From Bidens hawaiensis (lineage: Eukaryota; Streptophyta; Magnoliopsida; Asterales; Asteraceae): DNA of 64,000 nt. A model generated the notes under the pieces. It had not been told where the DNA came from, made no database searches, and saw only the letters and a list, made by a program, of their open reading frames with translations. Both the position numbers and the translations under genes were made by a program. The stretch is from assembly GCA_021521415.1 (NCBI GenBank), contig JAIQDT010000106.1, forward strand, positions 3,089,001 through 3,153,000, given 5' to 3'. This document shows, piece by piece, positions 46,130-57,409 of this stretch; within the stretch, counting starts at the first letter, position 1; every line of letters begins with the position of its first letter.

Positions 46130-48046
46130 ACTTGTCACTTAATTAGTTTATTATTATATACTTAAAAACAGTATCATTTTAAGCCTTAGGTTATTATTAT
46201 ATTGTTATGGGTTAAGTTATAATAGGAAGTATAGTTTTTGTAGTAAAGATAAGAAGTAATCTTGTCAACTGATTTTGAATATGGAGGGTTGAGATTAATT
46301 TAGGAGGAAATCAAGTGTGAACACAAGGTAAAGGGCATAAAAGGAATAACACATTTGTTGATTTTCTCTCTCCACATGCAAGGCACATGCCAAATTCCTC
46401 AATCGTTTTAAAACGTCCATAACTTTTTTTACTACGTTTTTATTGAAAAACAAATTCACCATAATAACGAGTGTTTTTTTATCTTTAATATGAGTACCAT
46501 ATTGTAATATAAAAATTAAAAAAAAATTAGTGGGTTTTTTACAAATTGTGTTTTACAAAATTGTGTTATACAATAGTATTTTTCATTGTGTTTTTTCCAT
46601 TATATTTTTTACATTGTGTCATACAATTGTGTTTTTTTCATTGTGTTTTTTTCCATTGTGTTTTTCCGGACTTTTCCGGCGAGGTGGTGGCAGTGGGTGA
46701 CGGTTGTGGTGGCAGTGGGCGGTGGGGTGGTGGTGGTGGTTGTAGAGAGTAAATATATAATTGGATTTTATGTAAGTGGGTTTTTGAAATTAATGTAAGT
46801 GGGTTTTTGAAATTAAATTAAGTGATTTTGATATTTAAGTGTTAGACTAAAATACCCTCCTTCCTAGCCTTCTTAGTAAAACCAAACTTCTTATTTGAAC
46901 ATAACTCATATTGTTATATATGACTCATGTTTGAAGGTTCTATAAAGATTCACTTCTCATCAAACCTTTTGATTTAGAGAGCGGGGCATTCGTGAAAGAA
47001 GATCAATCCCGGGCATGCTGAAAAGATAGAAAGATCGAATTAAACAAAATATTTCCAGCAATACGTCTGCTGCGTCGCCTTAACTGAAAAGAATGGAAGA
47101 TTATGTATCAAGAATTGACAAACAATGGAATCCATCCATCCTGATTTCTTAACAAGTAATATCACATCAAAGATTACACTTAACTAAGATGTTTAATACC
47201 AAATTAAAGTATTAAAGGACCGACCCGACCCATACAATAGTAGCATGCGTATATTATAGCATGAAATGTTAAATCTCACCGAACACAACACGTTTTTCAT
47301 GCTATATGTAAAATTTATGATATACCATACAATAGTAGCATGTGTATATTATGGTATGAAATGCATTATGACATAAACATAGTCACTAGACATTCAACAC
47401 ATTAATATTCCATTCTCATGCCAAACCATAGACAACCGGGTTTTGGGAATCTTGAAATTAAAACTCGACCGCCAAACAAATTGGCGATGATCAGTCTTGC
47501 TTCGTAAAGCAACATTTTTGTGGAATCTTGAAAATCAAACTAACACGTATCACATTTGGCACGCGTATATATGTTGGACCAAACTAATTGCCAATTCAAT
47601 TGGGCAATTGGCGATTTTGAGCCTATATGTGTCTTATTACATGAAAAGACATCAAGATACACAAAGGACTGAATTATTCTTGTTCATGATCACTGTCCTA
47701 TATACATGACGGTATAGCGAAGCGAAGGCAATAGACAACGCTTAAAAAGAAGCACGCTATTGACAATTAACACCACTACATTAACAACCTAAGCCGTAAC
47801 CGTGGCTTAAAACCCATAATAAATAATTACAAAAACACCACTTAATATAATTGTCACACATTAATACTTATTAACACTAATAAATATCCTAAGTTCTATA
47901 TAGTTCATGTGATTTAGTTTGACAAACAAAAAGTTTCATAAATTAGTGTTAAGTAAATTAGTAACCTTATATGTGCATATTATGGCTATGCATTAATGCA
48001 AAACCATAATATGTAGAAATTCTAAATTGTGCATTATTATACGAAA
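46130..48046. other. Intergenic; TGTGTTTT-rich and GGTGG-rich low complexity at 46540-46830
   Basis: AT-rich sequence; 46540-46670 repeats ATTGTGTTTTT, 46680-46745 is GGTGG-rich, and GTAAGTGGGTTTTTGAAATTA is nearly repeated at about 46770-46815. The short open frames are artefacts of these. No gene is supported. Confidence 0.5.
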
Positions 48047-48670
48047 CTAAACGATATACGAATAACAATCCTCCTTAAAAACCCTGTCATAGCCGGCAAT
48101 AAGGGATATGGCATTGGCCCGTTCGCTGCAAAACAAAATTTGAAGGTGATTAATTGTTAAAGAAATAATAAGATGCATGAAAACTATGTAAAATGTAACA
48201 AGGAAAGATTTCTTTTAACATAAAGTTGAAATCTATTTCCAGCCAGCGGGCAATTTATGGCGGAAGTAGCGACAGGCCAGAGCAATCCTACCCTCAACTA
48301 CTTTCAAATCAAATCCATCGTCGCCTTCATCGGTCCAGCCAGGCCGGTCCATGATGTCAATTGCTTCCTTAATCCAATCATGGATAGTAAGTGGTATTAC
48401 AGGGTGAGTCACTACACACATATATACATTTGAAGTTATAATAAGATCAGTTAATAATCATATATTTGGAACTTACCTTCAATATTCTTATTCTTATTCT
48501 TATTCACCTGGGCACGAGAACGAAGAGCGCTTGTCTTAGCAAACTTGTCCTGTAATTAATTTGATTAAGCCTTGTAAATCAGAAATTAATACTTGAATGA
48601 ATGAGAAAATAATGAAAATGTATATAGTGTTCTTACACGCTTCTTGTTGGTTACAACGATTAATTACTAA

Positions 48671-49562
48671 GGGCCCGTTCGTTTCACGGGCTTATTTTAA
48701 AGGATTTGGAATTGGATTGGAATGGAATGGAATGTTTGAGAATCTTTTTCATGTGTTTGGTTGGTTAATATGTATTGGAATTGGAATCTTCTTCATTCTT
48801 GGGTTTTTTTTTCTTTGAAGAACGAGGACAACGAAGGAAACGTTTTAGTTTTTTTACATTTTTCGTTTTTGATTTATATGTTGAGTTATGATTTTTTTAT
48901 TAATTTTTTTGAATTTTTTTGAAGGGGTTTTTATTTGGGAAAATCTCATAGAATAGTAACCAATTTTCAAAAGTGTTCCAATTAGGTCACAGATGCATAT
49001 TTTCCTCAAATCGGGTCACTAAATCTTCAAATCAAGTCTCACCGATTTTTGTGTACGTCAAGAAAGAAATGGATGATAAGATGTGGGTGTCGGAATTTGC
49101 AATATATGTAGTTAAATTTAAAAATTTTAAAAAAACGTTAATTATATTAAAATTTAAAAATAAAAAATAAAATTCACGTTTCCACTCAACGTCAACTTCA
49201 AAAAAAAAGATAAAAAGATTTCCTATGTGAAACAGAAAAGAAATTGGCTAAAAAAACATGTTAAAACTTTTAATTTAATCAAACACGAAAGTTGAGTGAC
49301 CTAATTGGAACACTTTTTAAAATTAAGTGACCTAATTGGAACACTTTTGAAAGTTGGTTACTATTCTATGAAATTGCCCCTTTTTATTTTTCATAACAAT
49401 CCTTTAAAATAGGTGAGATTTTGAAATCCCATGAAATGTGGGATTTGATGGGATTTAGTTTCCATTCCCATTCTTTCATTTAATGAAACGAACATATCAA
49501 TTCATGGGATTTAAAATCCCATTCCTTAGAATTCCTTTCAAATCCTTAAAACGAACAAGACC
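48671..49562. mobile_element. PIF/Harbinger-like MITE hosting a Mutator-like MITE
   Basis: Ends GGGCCCGTTCGTTTC and, inverted, GGTCTTGTTCGTTTT are similar, with TAA on both sides (48668-48670 and 49563-49565) as TSD. It lies in intron 2 of gene A. The interior has TTGGAATTGG motifs, and 48820-48930 resembles the centre of the foldback element at 41915-42015. Confidence 0.7.
48937..49380. mobile_element. Mutator-like non-autonomous element (444 bp), nested
   Basis: Inverted ends share CATAGAATAGTAACC, preceded by GGGAAAATCT on one side and GGGGCAATTT on the other; the arms go on through GTGTTCCAATTAGGTCAC. The 9-bp TSD TTTTTATTT (48928-48936 and 49381-49389) is perfect and of the size made by Mutator transposases. 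Confidence 0.88.
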
Positions 49563-49793
49563 TAAGTAAATACAAAAGACTAAATAAACAAAACCATGCT
49601 CTGCATATGACACATATATAACAATTAAACTCCAAAGCACACTTGATTGATTTTAGTTAATCAAAGGCAAATACACATATATTTATGTATCTTGATCATC
49701 AAAATTAAAAACTTAAATAGTACATCTTATTCAAGTTTGTTTCTTTACTTGAAGTTGATCATCTTGTATTTAATATGTTTAATTAATAACTAA

Positions 49794-50562
49794 GACCGTG
49801 CGTAGTCATTGCGTTGTGGCGGGTGTTTTAGCCCAAAACGCTGGGAACACCGCCCCCTAAGCGTTTTGGGGTGAGTTTTGGAGGTTAACGTTGTGTGCAC
49901 AATGTTGGAGGGTGAGGGTTTTGGCTAGAGGTGCAAACGAGCTACTCGAGATCGGCTTGTTAAAAAACTTGATCGAGCCAAGCTTAATCAAGCCCGAGCC
50001 TAAAAGTAAGCTTGTTTAATAAACAAGCCCGAGCTTGAGCTTCATTTATCGAGCTCGAGCCTAAACGAGCCTGTCATTTATATGATTTTTAAGAATATAT
50101 ATTTAATAATTATTAATTAATATATATAATGTTATGAAAAAATATATAAAAATAACTAAATAATATATATTATTTTATACATAATAAAACTATAATAGAA
50201 AAAAATATATGAAAAATATAAAAAAATAATGATAAATAGGGAACGAGCTGAGCCTGAGCCTGAAAATCTACTCTCGAGCCGAGCTCGAGCTTTGAAAATA
50301 TAGCTCGAAACGAGCCGAGCACGAGCTCGGGCTCGGCTCCTTTGCACCCCTAGTTTTGGCCAATCAGAGTTTATATTTATATTAAAGATTTAAAAATAAT
50401 AAGAGTTTATATTTATATTAAAGATTTAAAAAATAATAATAGTGCAGATTGCCACAGAGTTTTGACTACACTATTTTCTTTTTTTTTTTTTTTTTGCAAA
50501 ACTCACAAAGCTGACAGGATGTCATGTGGCGTAAAACACCCAAGGTTTGACTACGAATGGTC
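49794..50562. mobile_element. Tourist-like MITE hosting a hAT-type MITE
   Basis: Ends GACCGTGCGTAGTCA and, inverted, GACCATTCGTAGTCA match at 12 of 15 positions, with TAA on each side. It lies in intron 2 of gene A. The interior includes GTGTTTTAGCCCAAAACGC and an opposed GGCGTAAAACACCC. Confidence 0.7.
49926..50352. mobile_element. hAT-type MITE, GAGCTCG family (427 bp), nested
   Basis: Ends TAGAGGTGCAAACGAGC and GCTCCTTTGCACCCCTA are inverted repeats, with a perfect 8-bp TSD GTTTTGGC (49918-49925 and 50353-50360). Same family as 34053-34442. Confidence 0.92.
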
Positions 50563-50988
50563 TAATTGCTAAACAAACAAAGTGTTTTATAATTATTAAA
50601 AACACATATCTTCTATTACTTAATATAACCCTAGCATAAATCGAAACGATAATAAAAGTGTTCTTACAGCAACATCCTTATCAGATGATGATGAAGACGA
50701 TGAGAAGTCCTCATGATCGGGTTCGGAAACGGATGACGGCAGAATGCTCCTTCGGTAGTTGCTGATTAACAACAAAAAACAAACCACCATTAGTATATAT
50801 ATATATATATTGCCAAATCAATTGATTAATCGATGTATATATACATAATACAGTAGGAACATATATACCTTAGGTACTTGAGAACCTTACGAGCCATGGC
50901 GAAATTAGATATACTAATGCAAAAGGCAGACGTGTTGGAATTTACGATCTTGTAGAAATTAAAACCTTAAGAACTCCCGTACGTAGAG

Positions 50989-50993
<5 letters not shown>

Positions 50994-51055
<62 letters not shown>
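50994..51055. repeat. (TA)n microsatellite, about 30 units
   Basis: A continuous TA run upstream of the gene A start. An ORF through it is an artefact. Confidence 0.97.
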
Positions 51056-51058
<3 letters not shown>

Positions 51059-51112
51059 TGCTTTATTTGACTTTAAGCCCTTTGAGTTTTGTTTAAATAT
51101 ATGCTGCCGGTG

Positions 51113-51670
51113 ATAACCGTTAAACCGAACCATAACCAACGTAATCGAACCGATTTTAACCGATAACCGACATAACCAGTGGGTCGGTTTAATGAATTTT
51201 TAAAAACACCAAATACGGGTTGGGTTAGTAAAAGATAAGTCCAAAACTGCCATAACCGAACCGACCCATGTATTTAACCAACAATATGTTTGGGATTAAC
51301 TTCCACCAAACATGTTGGTTGTTGGATTATACATTTTTATGTTTTTGGTTCAACGTTTGTTATCAAATTAAGTTGAATTTCATTGTTGGATTATATAATG
51401 TCATTCTTTTTTTGAATATTTGGTATTAATATTATGGATTATATACTTTGTTAGATTATGTCATGCCGTTTTTTGTAATAATTGGTACCAAACTTTTAGG
51501 TCCAATTACATTGTTTTGGTTATGGTTAACCGACCCATAACCGACTCGCTATAACCTAGAAAACCGCAATAACGGGTCGGTTATAGTTATGGTTATCCAA
51601 TAACCGACATATCGGTTATGGTTATGGGTTTGGCTTAAAGCCGCCCCAGACTGACCCATGCACACCCCTA
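51113..51670. mobile_element. Complete GGTTA-rich hAT-like MITE (558 bp)
   Basis: The element is flanked by the perfect 10-bp direct repeat GCTGCCGGTG (51103-51112 and 51671-51680). It ends ACACCCCTA and is full of ATAACCGA, CGGTTA and AACCGACCC motifs at both sides. Its middle matches 1-509 in inverted orientation. The left terminal repeat is worn. Confidence 0.82.
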
Positions 51671-51680
51671 GCTGCCGGTG

Positions 51681-52292
51681 TGCGTGCGCCGGGCTTGGAC
51701 TTCAACAATATGTTAAACTATAAAATACACATGTAAAGTGTTATTTTCGTCCTTGAGGTTTTATCACTTACGCAACGTTAGTTCAATTTTTTCGTCCTTG
51801 GACTTCAACAATATGGACCGTTGAGGTTTCAATTTTTTGGTTCTTGAGTTTGTCTGCAAATTTGGTTTTATTAGCAGAAGCCGTCGTCATCGAGTTTATC
51901 CAAATTTGGTTTTTACATGTGTGTAAATGTTCCCTAAGCGTTACAACTTACCCCAAATGTTTAAGCTGATTAAGGTACGACATAACAATAATTATGGTTC
52001 CGACTATGGCTATAGTAGTTCAAACACAATTACCATTTAAGTGTAGTTGGTAAGCACATTTGGTTAGAAACATGAGGTATTGGGTTCAAAACCCATATCA
52101 CACAATAATACATTTTTTAAAATTTTATAAAGCCTTACGGGTCATGGGTTATAATAGGAAAACGGGTCATGGAGTCATAATATAATAGGAAATAGTGACA
52201 TGACATCTATTTGGCATTATGGAGTTAAATGTCATGTGGACAACTTCTGTTGCTTTAACAGATAGTTAGAAGTTAGATTTCATAGTCACAAC
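51681..52292. other. No gene seen; possible SINE relic near 52035-52095
   Basis: AGTTGGTAAGCAC followed by GGTATTGGGTTCAAAACCC looks like a worn tRNA-type promoter pair; the evidence is weak. The rest is AT-rich. Confidence 0.25.
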
Positions 52293-52579
52293 TAGAGGTG
52301 CACAAACCGATTCGGTTTGGTCAACAGAAGTCAAAACCAGTTCAGTTCGGGTTGAAACCGGTTTCTTGACCAAGTTACAATCGGTTTCAGTTCGTGTTTT
52401 GACCGGTTTTTGCCCAGTTTCGGTTCAGTAACCCGTTTGGAACCTATTTTGGTGGAGAAAATTACAAACCGGTTCCGAACCTACAGTTTCAATCGGTTCC
52501 AAACCGGTTTGCACATAACTGGTTTCAAATCGGTTCAGTTTCCGTCGGTTCGGTTAACCAGTTTATTTGTCCACCTCTA
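52293..52579. mobile_element. hAT-type MITE, CCGGTTT family (287 bp)
   Basis: Ends TAGAGGTGCAC and GTCCACCTCTA are inverted repeats; the flanks GTCACAAC and GTCACAGC agree at 7 of 8 positions. The interior is rich in AACCGGTTT and CGGTTTCGG-like motifs. Partial relatives lie at 2645 and 36121. Confidence 0.88.
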
Positions 52580-52767
52580 GTCACAGCTATTCACACCAAA
52601 TTGGAGTGTGGTAGTCATGATGCTATATCCAAATGTTTTTCATAGAGTTACACACGCATCTTTGCAACATAAGATCACACAGTTTTGTCCAGAGTACAAA
52701 TGTCTTAATTTTGAATAAGTGGTTCATCTTTTCGATGTGTCTAAAACGTGCATTCTTACATACGAAA

Positions 52768-54093
52768 CTAAATGATGAATGTACAGTGGTCGTCGTTGAA
52801 AACCCTGTCATAGCCGGCAATAAGGGACCTGGCATTGTCCCTTTCGCTGCAAAACAAAATTTGAAGTTGATTAATTATTAAAGACATAATAAGATTTCTT
52901 TTAACAAAAGAAACATACTATTTCCAGCCAGGGGCAAATCATGGCGGAAGTAGCGAATAGCCACGCCAATCCTAGTCTCGCAGGATGACAAATGATGTTC
53001 ATCCAGGCCTCCATTGGGCCAGCCAGGTCGGTCCATGATGCCGACTGCTTCCTTGATTCGGTCATACAGAATAAGTGGAAGTACAGGGTGAATCACTAGA
53101 CACATACGCATTTGAAGTTACAAGATCAGTTAATAATCATATTTTTGGAATTGCAGCAAGCATTATTTATTTACTAGCCAAAAGAACGAAATTACCTTCG
53201 GTATCATTATTATTCACCTTGGCACGGGAATGATGAGCGCTTGTCTTAGCAAACTTGTCCGGTAACTATTGGGCAAATACACACATATATATGTCTTGAT
53301 CATGAAAATTAGAAACTTGAATAAAACAATGCATCATAGCTACTTATTTAAGTTTCTTTACTTGAAGTTGATCATCTTATATTTAATTTGTTTAATACTT
53401 AATTAATTGCAAAACAAGGCCGGCTCTCAAGGAGGGCATGTTGGTCGACGGACACCAGCCTGACACCCCGATAGGCCCAAAATTTTTTAATTTTTTATAA
53501 ATTTCTTTGAAAAAAATATGTATTTTTAATGTTTAAATCCAATTATTCAACTCAATAAACAACTTGCAATAAAGGGGTAGAGGCGCAGCTTGTTGCCCGC
53601 TTGCCTTCTGTTTCGATGTAATCCAATAAACAATCATATATTATAGAAGCAATAAAGACCATATAAATTTGATAAACAACTTTTTTTCACAACCCAAATC
53701 ATAACCACGTAAGCTCATTTAAAAACTTAATTACTTAAGACCCAAAAAGTTTTTCCCAAAACATGCTAAGGATTCTCGGAGACGGCACTATAATGCAAAA
53801 CAAAGTGTTTTCTTTTATGATGATCAATCTATAATTAATAAAAACATTCATTGATGATTATGATAATGTTCTTACAACAACATCCTCATCAGATGATGAT
53901 GATGAGTAGTCCTCATGGTTGGATATGGATTCGGAATTGGATGATGGCAGAATGCCCCTTCGGTAGTTACTGATCAAAAAAAAAAACCACCATTAGTGTA
54001 TATATCTATATACTGCCAGCAAAATCAATCGATTAATAAAACACAAACGCGCACATGTAGTTACCTTAAGTACTTGAGAACCTTGCGAGCCAT
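52768..54093 (-). pseudogene. Small unrecognised protein, family member B (frameshift and lost acceptor)
   Basis: Exons by alignment to A are 54093-54065, 53969-53876, 53259-53196, 53095-52919 and 52846-52768. Exon 1 gives MARKVLKYL and exon 2 is Ser/Asp/Glu-rich (SSSSSDEDVV). Two lesions are visible. The acceptor of exon 3, CAG in A, reads CCG here. Exon 4 is 177 bp instead of 178, a one-base loss near HDLP that shifts the frame of the final exon. The remaining parts (IKEAVGIMDRPGWPN, RIGVAIRYFRHD) are well conserved, so the decay is recent. Intron 2 holds the hAT element at 53416-53793. Confidence 0.65.
53416..53793. mobile_element. hAT-type element, GCCGGC family, in intron 2 of gene B
   Basis: It is flanked by a perfect 8-bp TSD TGCAAAAC (53408-53415 and 53794-53801). 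The left end AAGGCCGGCTCTC and the interior (inverted CACAACCCAAATCATAAC) relate it to 7620-8031. Its centre carries the 47-bp segment shared with 35686-35733. Confidence 0.75.
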
Positions 54094-54970
54094 GGCGAGA
54101 TTAGAAACCTAACAAAGACAGGAGGACGCACTTAAAAAGCTTATTATGTAAGAAGGGTGTGTCGATTAGAGTTTATATATGTTTGCTTTATTTGATACTT
54201 ATATATAAGCCCTTCAAGTTTTGTTAAAATATATATTGACGCCGGGACTTTGACAATTTGCTAAATTATATAACGCAATGTTCACGCAGATGAATTGATA
54301 TTAACGAACGATAGTTTGGACTAACTCTTCAATATTTTATTATTCAAGAAAACTAACTCAAAAACTTGAATTACAACCCATACCCTAACTCGGTATTTAT
54401 AATCTAACATATACGCGTTAGACCACAAATAGGATTGCTAATAAAATAATAAATTCAGATAATTGATCCAAACTTGATAATTATCTCTAATCCTTAATTA
54501 ACCTTACTTGCACTTCAAGATTCCTTCCTTGTACCACAAGCCACATATAATTAAGGACTTTTCGGTAATTAATTCCAACAAATGTAAACTGTTATTTCCG
54601 TCCCTAAAAGTTGGCTATTTACGCAATTTTAGTTCGAAAACCTTTTATTTTTACATCTGGACTCTTGAAGTTAATTTTAGATTTTTGCCATTTTTGTCCA
54701 AATCGATAACTTAGTCTATTTCTAACATTAAGCCAAAATTTCCATCTGCGAATTTGGTTTAAGTTAACAAATTTTTGTGTTGTTTATGGGTTTTGACTTA
54801 ATCTAACCGTGAATGATTTTGATTTATAGGTACGGGATTGCTATATAGATTCGTTTCGTGATTTTAGATTCTTTTACGAGATCAAGAACATAAAAGCCGA
54901 GTGATTTGACACAAATGATATATTAAGCTGATTAAGGCATGGCATAACAATTTATATTCCTGAATGTGGC
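54094..54970. other. Intergenic between genes B and C
   Basis: AT-rich sequence; the open frame 54508-54714 has no recognised product. Nothing else is seen up to the MITE. Confidence 0.4.
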
Positions 54971-55243
54971 TAGGGCTGTTCAAAAAGCTCAAGGCTCGAA
55001 GCTCGGACTCGTGGCTCGCACGAAAAAAGCTCGAATAAAACTAGCTAAAAAAAACTTAATTTAAAACATCCTGAGCTGATTTGGCTCATTTTGGTAACCG
55101 AGCCAAAATCAACCTAGGCTCGGCTCGTTGGCTCGCTCTTAAGCTCATTTAACTTCAAATCGAGCTAGAGCCTAGCCGAGTTGCCTCCTTTAATTTGGAG
55201 CCCGAGCTCGAAACCACCCTGGCTCGACTCGTGAACAGCCCTA
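54971..55243. mobile_element. hAT-type MITE, GGCTCG family (273 bp)
   Basis: Ends TAGGGCTGTTC and GAACAGCCCTA form a perfect 11-bp inverted repeat with a perfect 8-bp TSD AATGTGGC (54963-54970 and 55244-55251). A second member, split by an insertion, lies at about 56765-57370. Confidence 0.95.
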
Positions 55244-55251
55244 AATGTGGC

Positions 55252-55864
55252 TCTAGAAGTTCGACCGTTGAAAAAAATCTTGTCTTGAAGCTTGATTATG
55301 AAGATCTTGAGGAAATCCACCAGCTTCTCGATCGGTTTTACATGTCAAGAACTGGAATTTGAATGCTAATTGGTGAGCATCGAAGCTTGTTTATCTATTT
55401 ATGTTAAACTTGGTTTTGTCAAAATCAGTCAACAAGCAGTTGTCCATGATCCCAACAAAGTACCAAACTGGATCGATTACATATACGCGAAAATGTCTCA
55501 ACTCAAGTAGCTAAAGACACCAGTGAAAATGTTTAACATCTATAGTGATCCTAGTTTCGCCTACCCGTATATATGTAGTTCTTAAACTACTAAACCGTAG
55601 CTTGTTATTATATAAAAGAAAAACGAAACAAAATACATCCACAAGCAACTTGATAGTACGGTCATGGATGTTAGTCACTTCTTAAGGAAACCAAACTATG
55701 TAGTAGGCTGCGATCTTATCCCAACACATGCCTACGGCGTTTCATAATAAGATCTCTGATATACGACAGCACGTGCATATCACGGCACAATAATATGCAT
55801 TGACCAAAAAACATAGTTTGTCAACATTCTAAAACTGTGCATTGTTATGGCATGTCATTAGAAA
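55252..55864. other. Downstream flank of gene C
   Basis: No gene, RNA or repeat recognised. It would hold the 3' UTR and polyadenylation region of gene C. Confidence 0.35.
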
Positions 55865-56402
55865 CTAAACGATCCAGTAAAGACCATCCTCGGCGAAAAC
55901 AGTGTCGTAGCCAGCAATAAGGGATTTGGCATGCTCTCGTTCGCTGCAAAAACGAAAAATAAAAAAGCTGATTAGTCATTAAATAATACATGCATACATA
56001 CATACAGTACGGGAAAACTAGTTTGTTTTAAGAGAAAAAGTAACATACTATTTCCAGCCTACTGGCATACTTTTGTGAAAGGTTCGGTTCGAAAGCGCGC
56101 GGATACAACCCTCAGCGTGGGACATAGCATAGTCAGCCTTGTCGTCAGACTCCCAGTTAGGATCCTTCTTGATGTTAATTACATCCTTGATGAAAGCGTG
56201 TATCAACTTTGGAATTGCGGGTGGAAACACTATATATATACTGACAGATTTTAAATCAGAAAAGTTAATAATCATCCATCTTTCAGCAAATTATTATTAT
56301 TATTATTATTATTATTTGAAAATTTTAGCAAACTGAAGACTGGAAATTACCTTTGGCTACTCCTCCATCAGCATGAGAATGCAAAGCAAACTTGTCCACC
56401 TG

Positions 56403-56439
<37 letters not shown>
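56403..56439. repeat. (TA)n microsatellite in gene C intron
   Basis: About 17 TA units; an (ATT)n run also occurs at 56289-56316. Confidence 0.9.
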
Positions 56440-56441
<2 letters not shown>

Positions 56442-56764
56442 TTTAGAAGGATATGACTAAAACAAAATAATATATATTATATATGTATATGTATATATAT
56501 ATAGATATATAGATGTTCTTACACCCTCCCTGGATGTGATCTTTGGAATCTTCTTCTTCTTCCTCCTCTGCTTCGTAACCGACTTCTTACTGTTCCCTAA
56601 AATTGGCGTAGCCTCGCTTTGGGACGGCATCTTGGCAAACTTGTCCGATAGCTGAAAAAGAATTTCGCAAATGAATATATAACAACTAATGTTCAAAATC
56701 CAAATTTTATTAATTAATAAGATGGTCGGGACTAAAATTTCATTTGCAAGAGAAGTAGAGAACC

Positions 56765-57370
56765 AATGGCTGTTCAAAAAGTTCGCAGCTTGAAACTCAG
56801 GCTAATGGCTTGGTCGATAAAAAGCTCGAATAAAAACTATCTAAATAAACTTTATTTGAAACAACCTGAGCTGAGCTAGCTCATTTTTATAACCAAGCCA
56901 AAATCGACCCGAGCTCGGCTCGGGTCATCGCGGCGCCCACCGTCTACACGGCAGCAACAACCATTCATGTTCGGTTCGTCAACTAGCAACATTCGTTGAA
57001 CCTCGGTGTCTCAACTGATTAATCATTAACCGAGGTATTATTTTATCTCATTGGTAGTTATTAATATATTGCAAATTATTAATGTGCTTGTATGGTTTTG
57101 TAACCGGATCCTGCATGGTTCGTTAAAGTGTTGATTACTCGTTTTTAATTCCGCTGCGCTTATATTAATTAATTTGATTAATTATTATTTGACATATTTA
57201 TTGAACCGGTTTTAATAAATAAATTTTTAACTGACCACCACTTGAACCCTACTCGTTGGCTCGATCTTAAGTTTGCTTAACTTCAAAATCGAGCTCAAGC
57301 CTAGCTGAGTTGCCTCGTTTAATTTCGACCTCGAGCTCGAAACCACCCTGGCTTGACTCGTGAACCGAAC
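56765..57370. repeat. GGCTCG-family MITE split by a 325-bp insertion
   Basis: 56765-56925 and 57245-57365 match consecutive halves of the MITE at 54971-55243. The sequence between them (about 56926-57248) is unrelated and of unknown origin. Confidence 0.6.
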
Positions 57371-57409
57371 AACATCCATCCATCCATCTGTTTCCATGTT
57401 GATCGAATA

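Larger units (their letters stand above)
48047..50897 (-). pseudogene. Small unrecognised protein, family member A (last splice donor lost)
   Basis: Exons on the minus strand are 50897-50869, 50761-50668, 48549-48477, 48411-48234 and 48125-48047. The first four join in frame: MARKVLKYL, a Ser/Asp/Glu-rich exon 2 (SSSSSSDKDVA), exon 3 (DKFAKTSALRSRAQ with a KNKNKN run) and the conserved exon 4 (IKEAIDIMDRPGW, RIALACRYFRHKLPAGWK). The exon 4 donor, GTATGTT in the paralogues, reads GATTTC here, so translation would end at the TAG directly after AGWK. The last exon (YERANAISLIAGYD) is still open to its own stop. It is either a truncated gene or an early pseudogene. Intron 2 holds four nested MITEs. 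The family is unknown; a Lys-rich N-terminus and acidic linker suggest a small intracellular protein, but no function can be named. Confidence 0.6.

Noticed and set aside
50942..51139. Frame with an (IY)n run
   Set aside because: It translates the (TA)n microsatellite.
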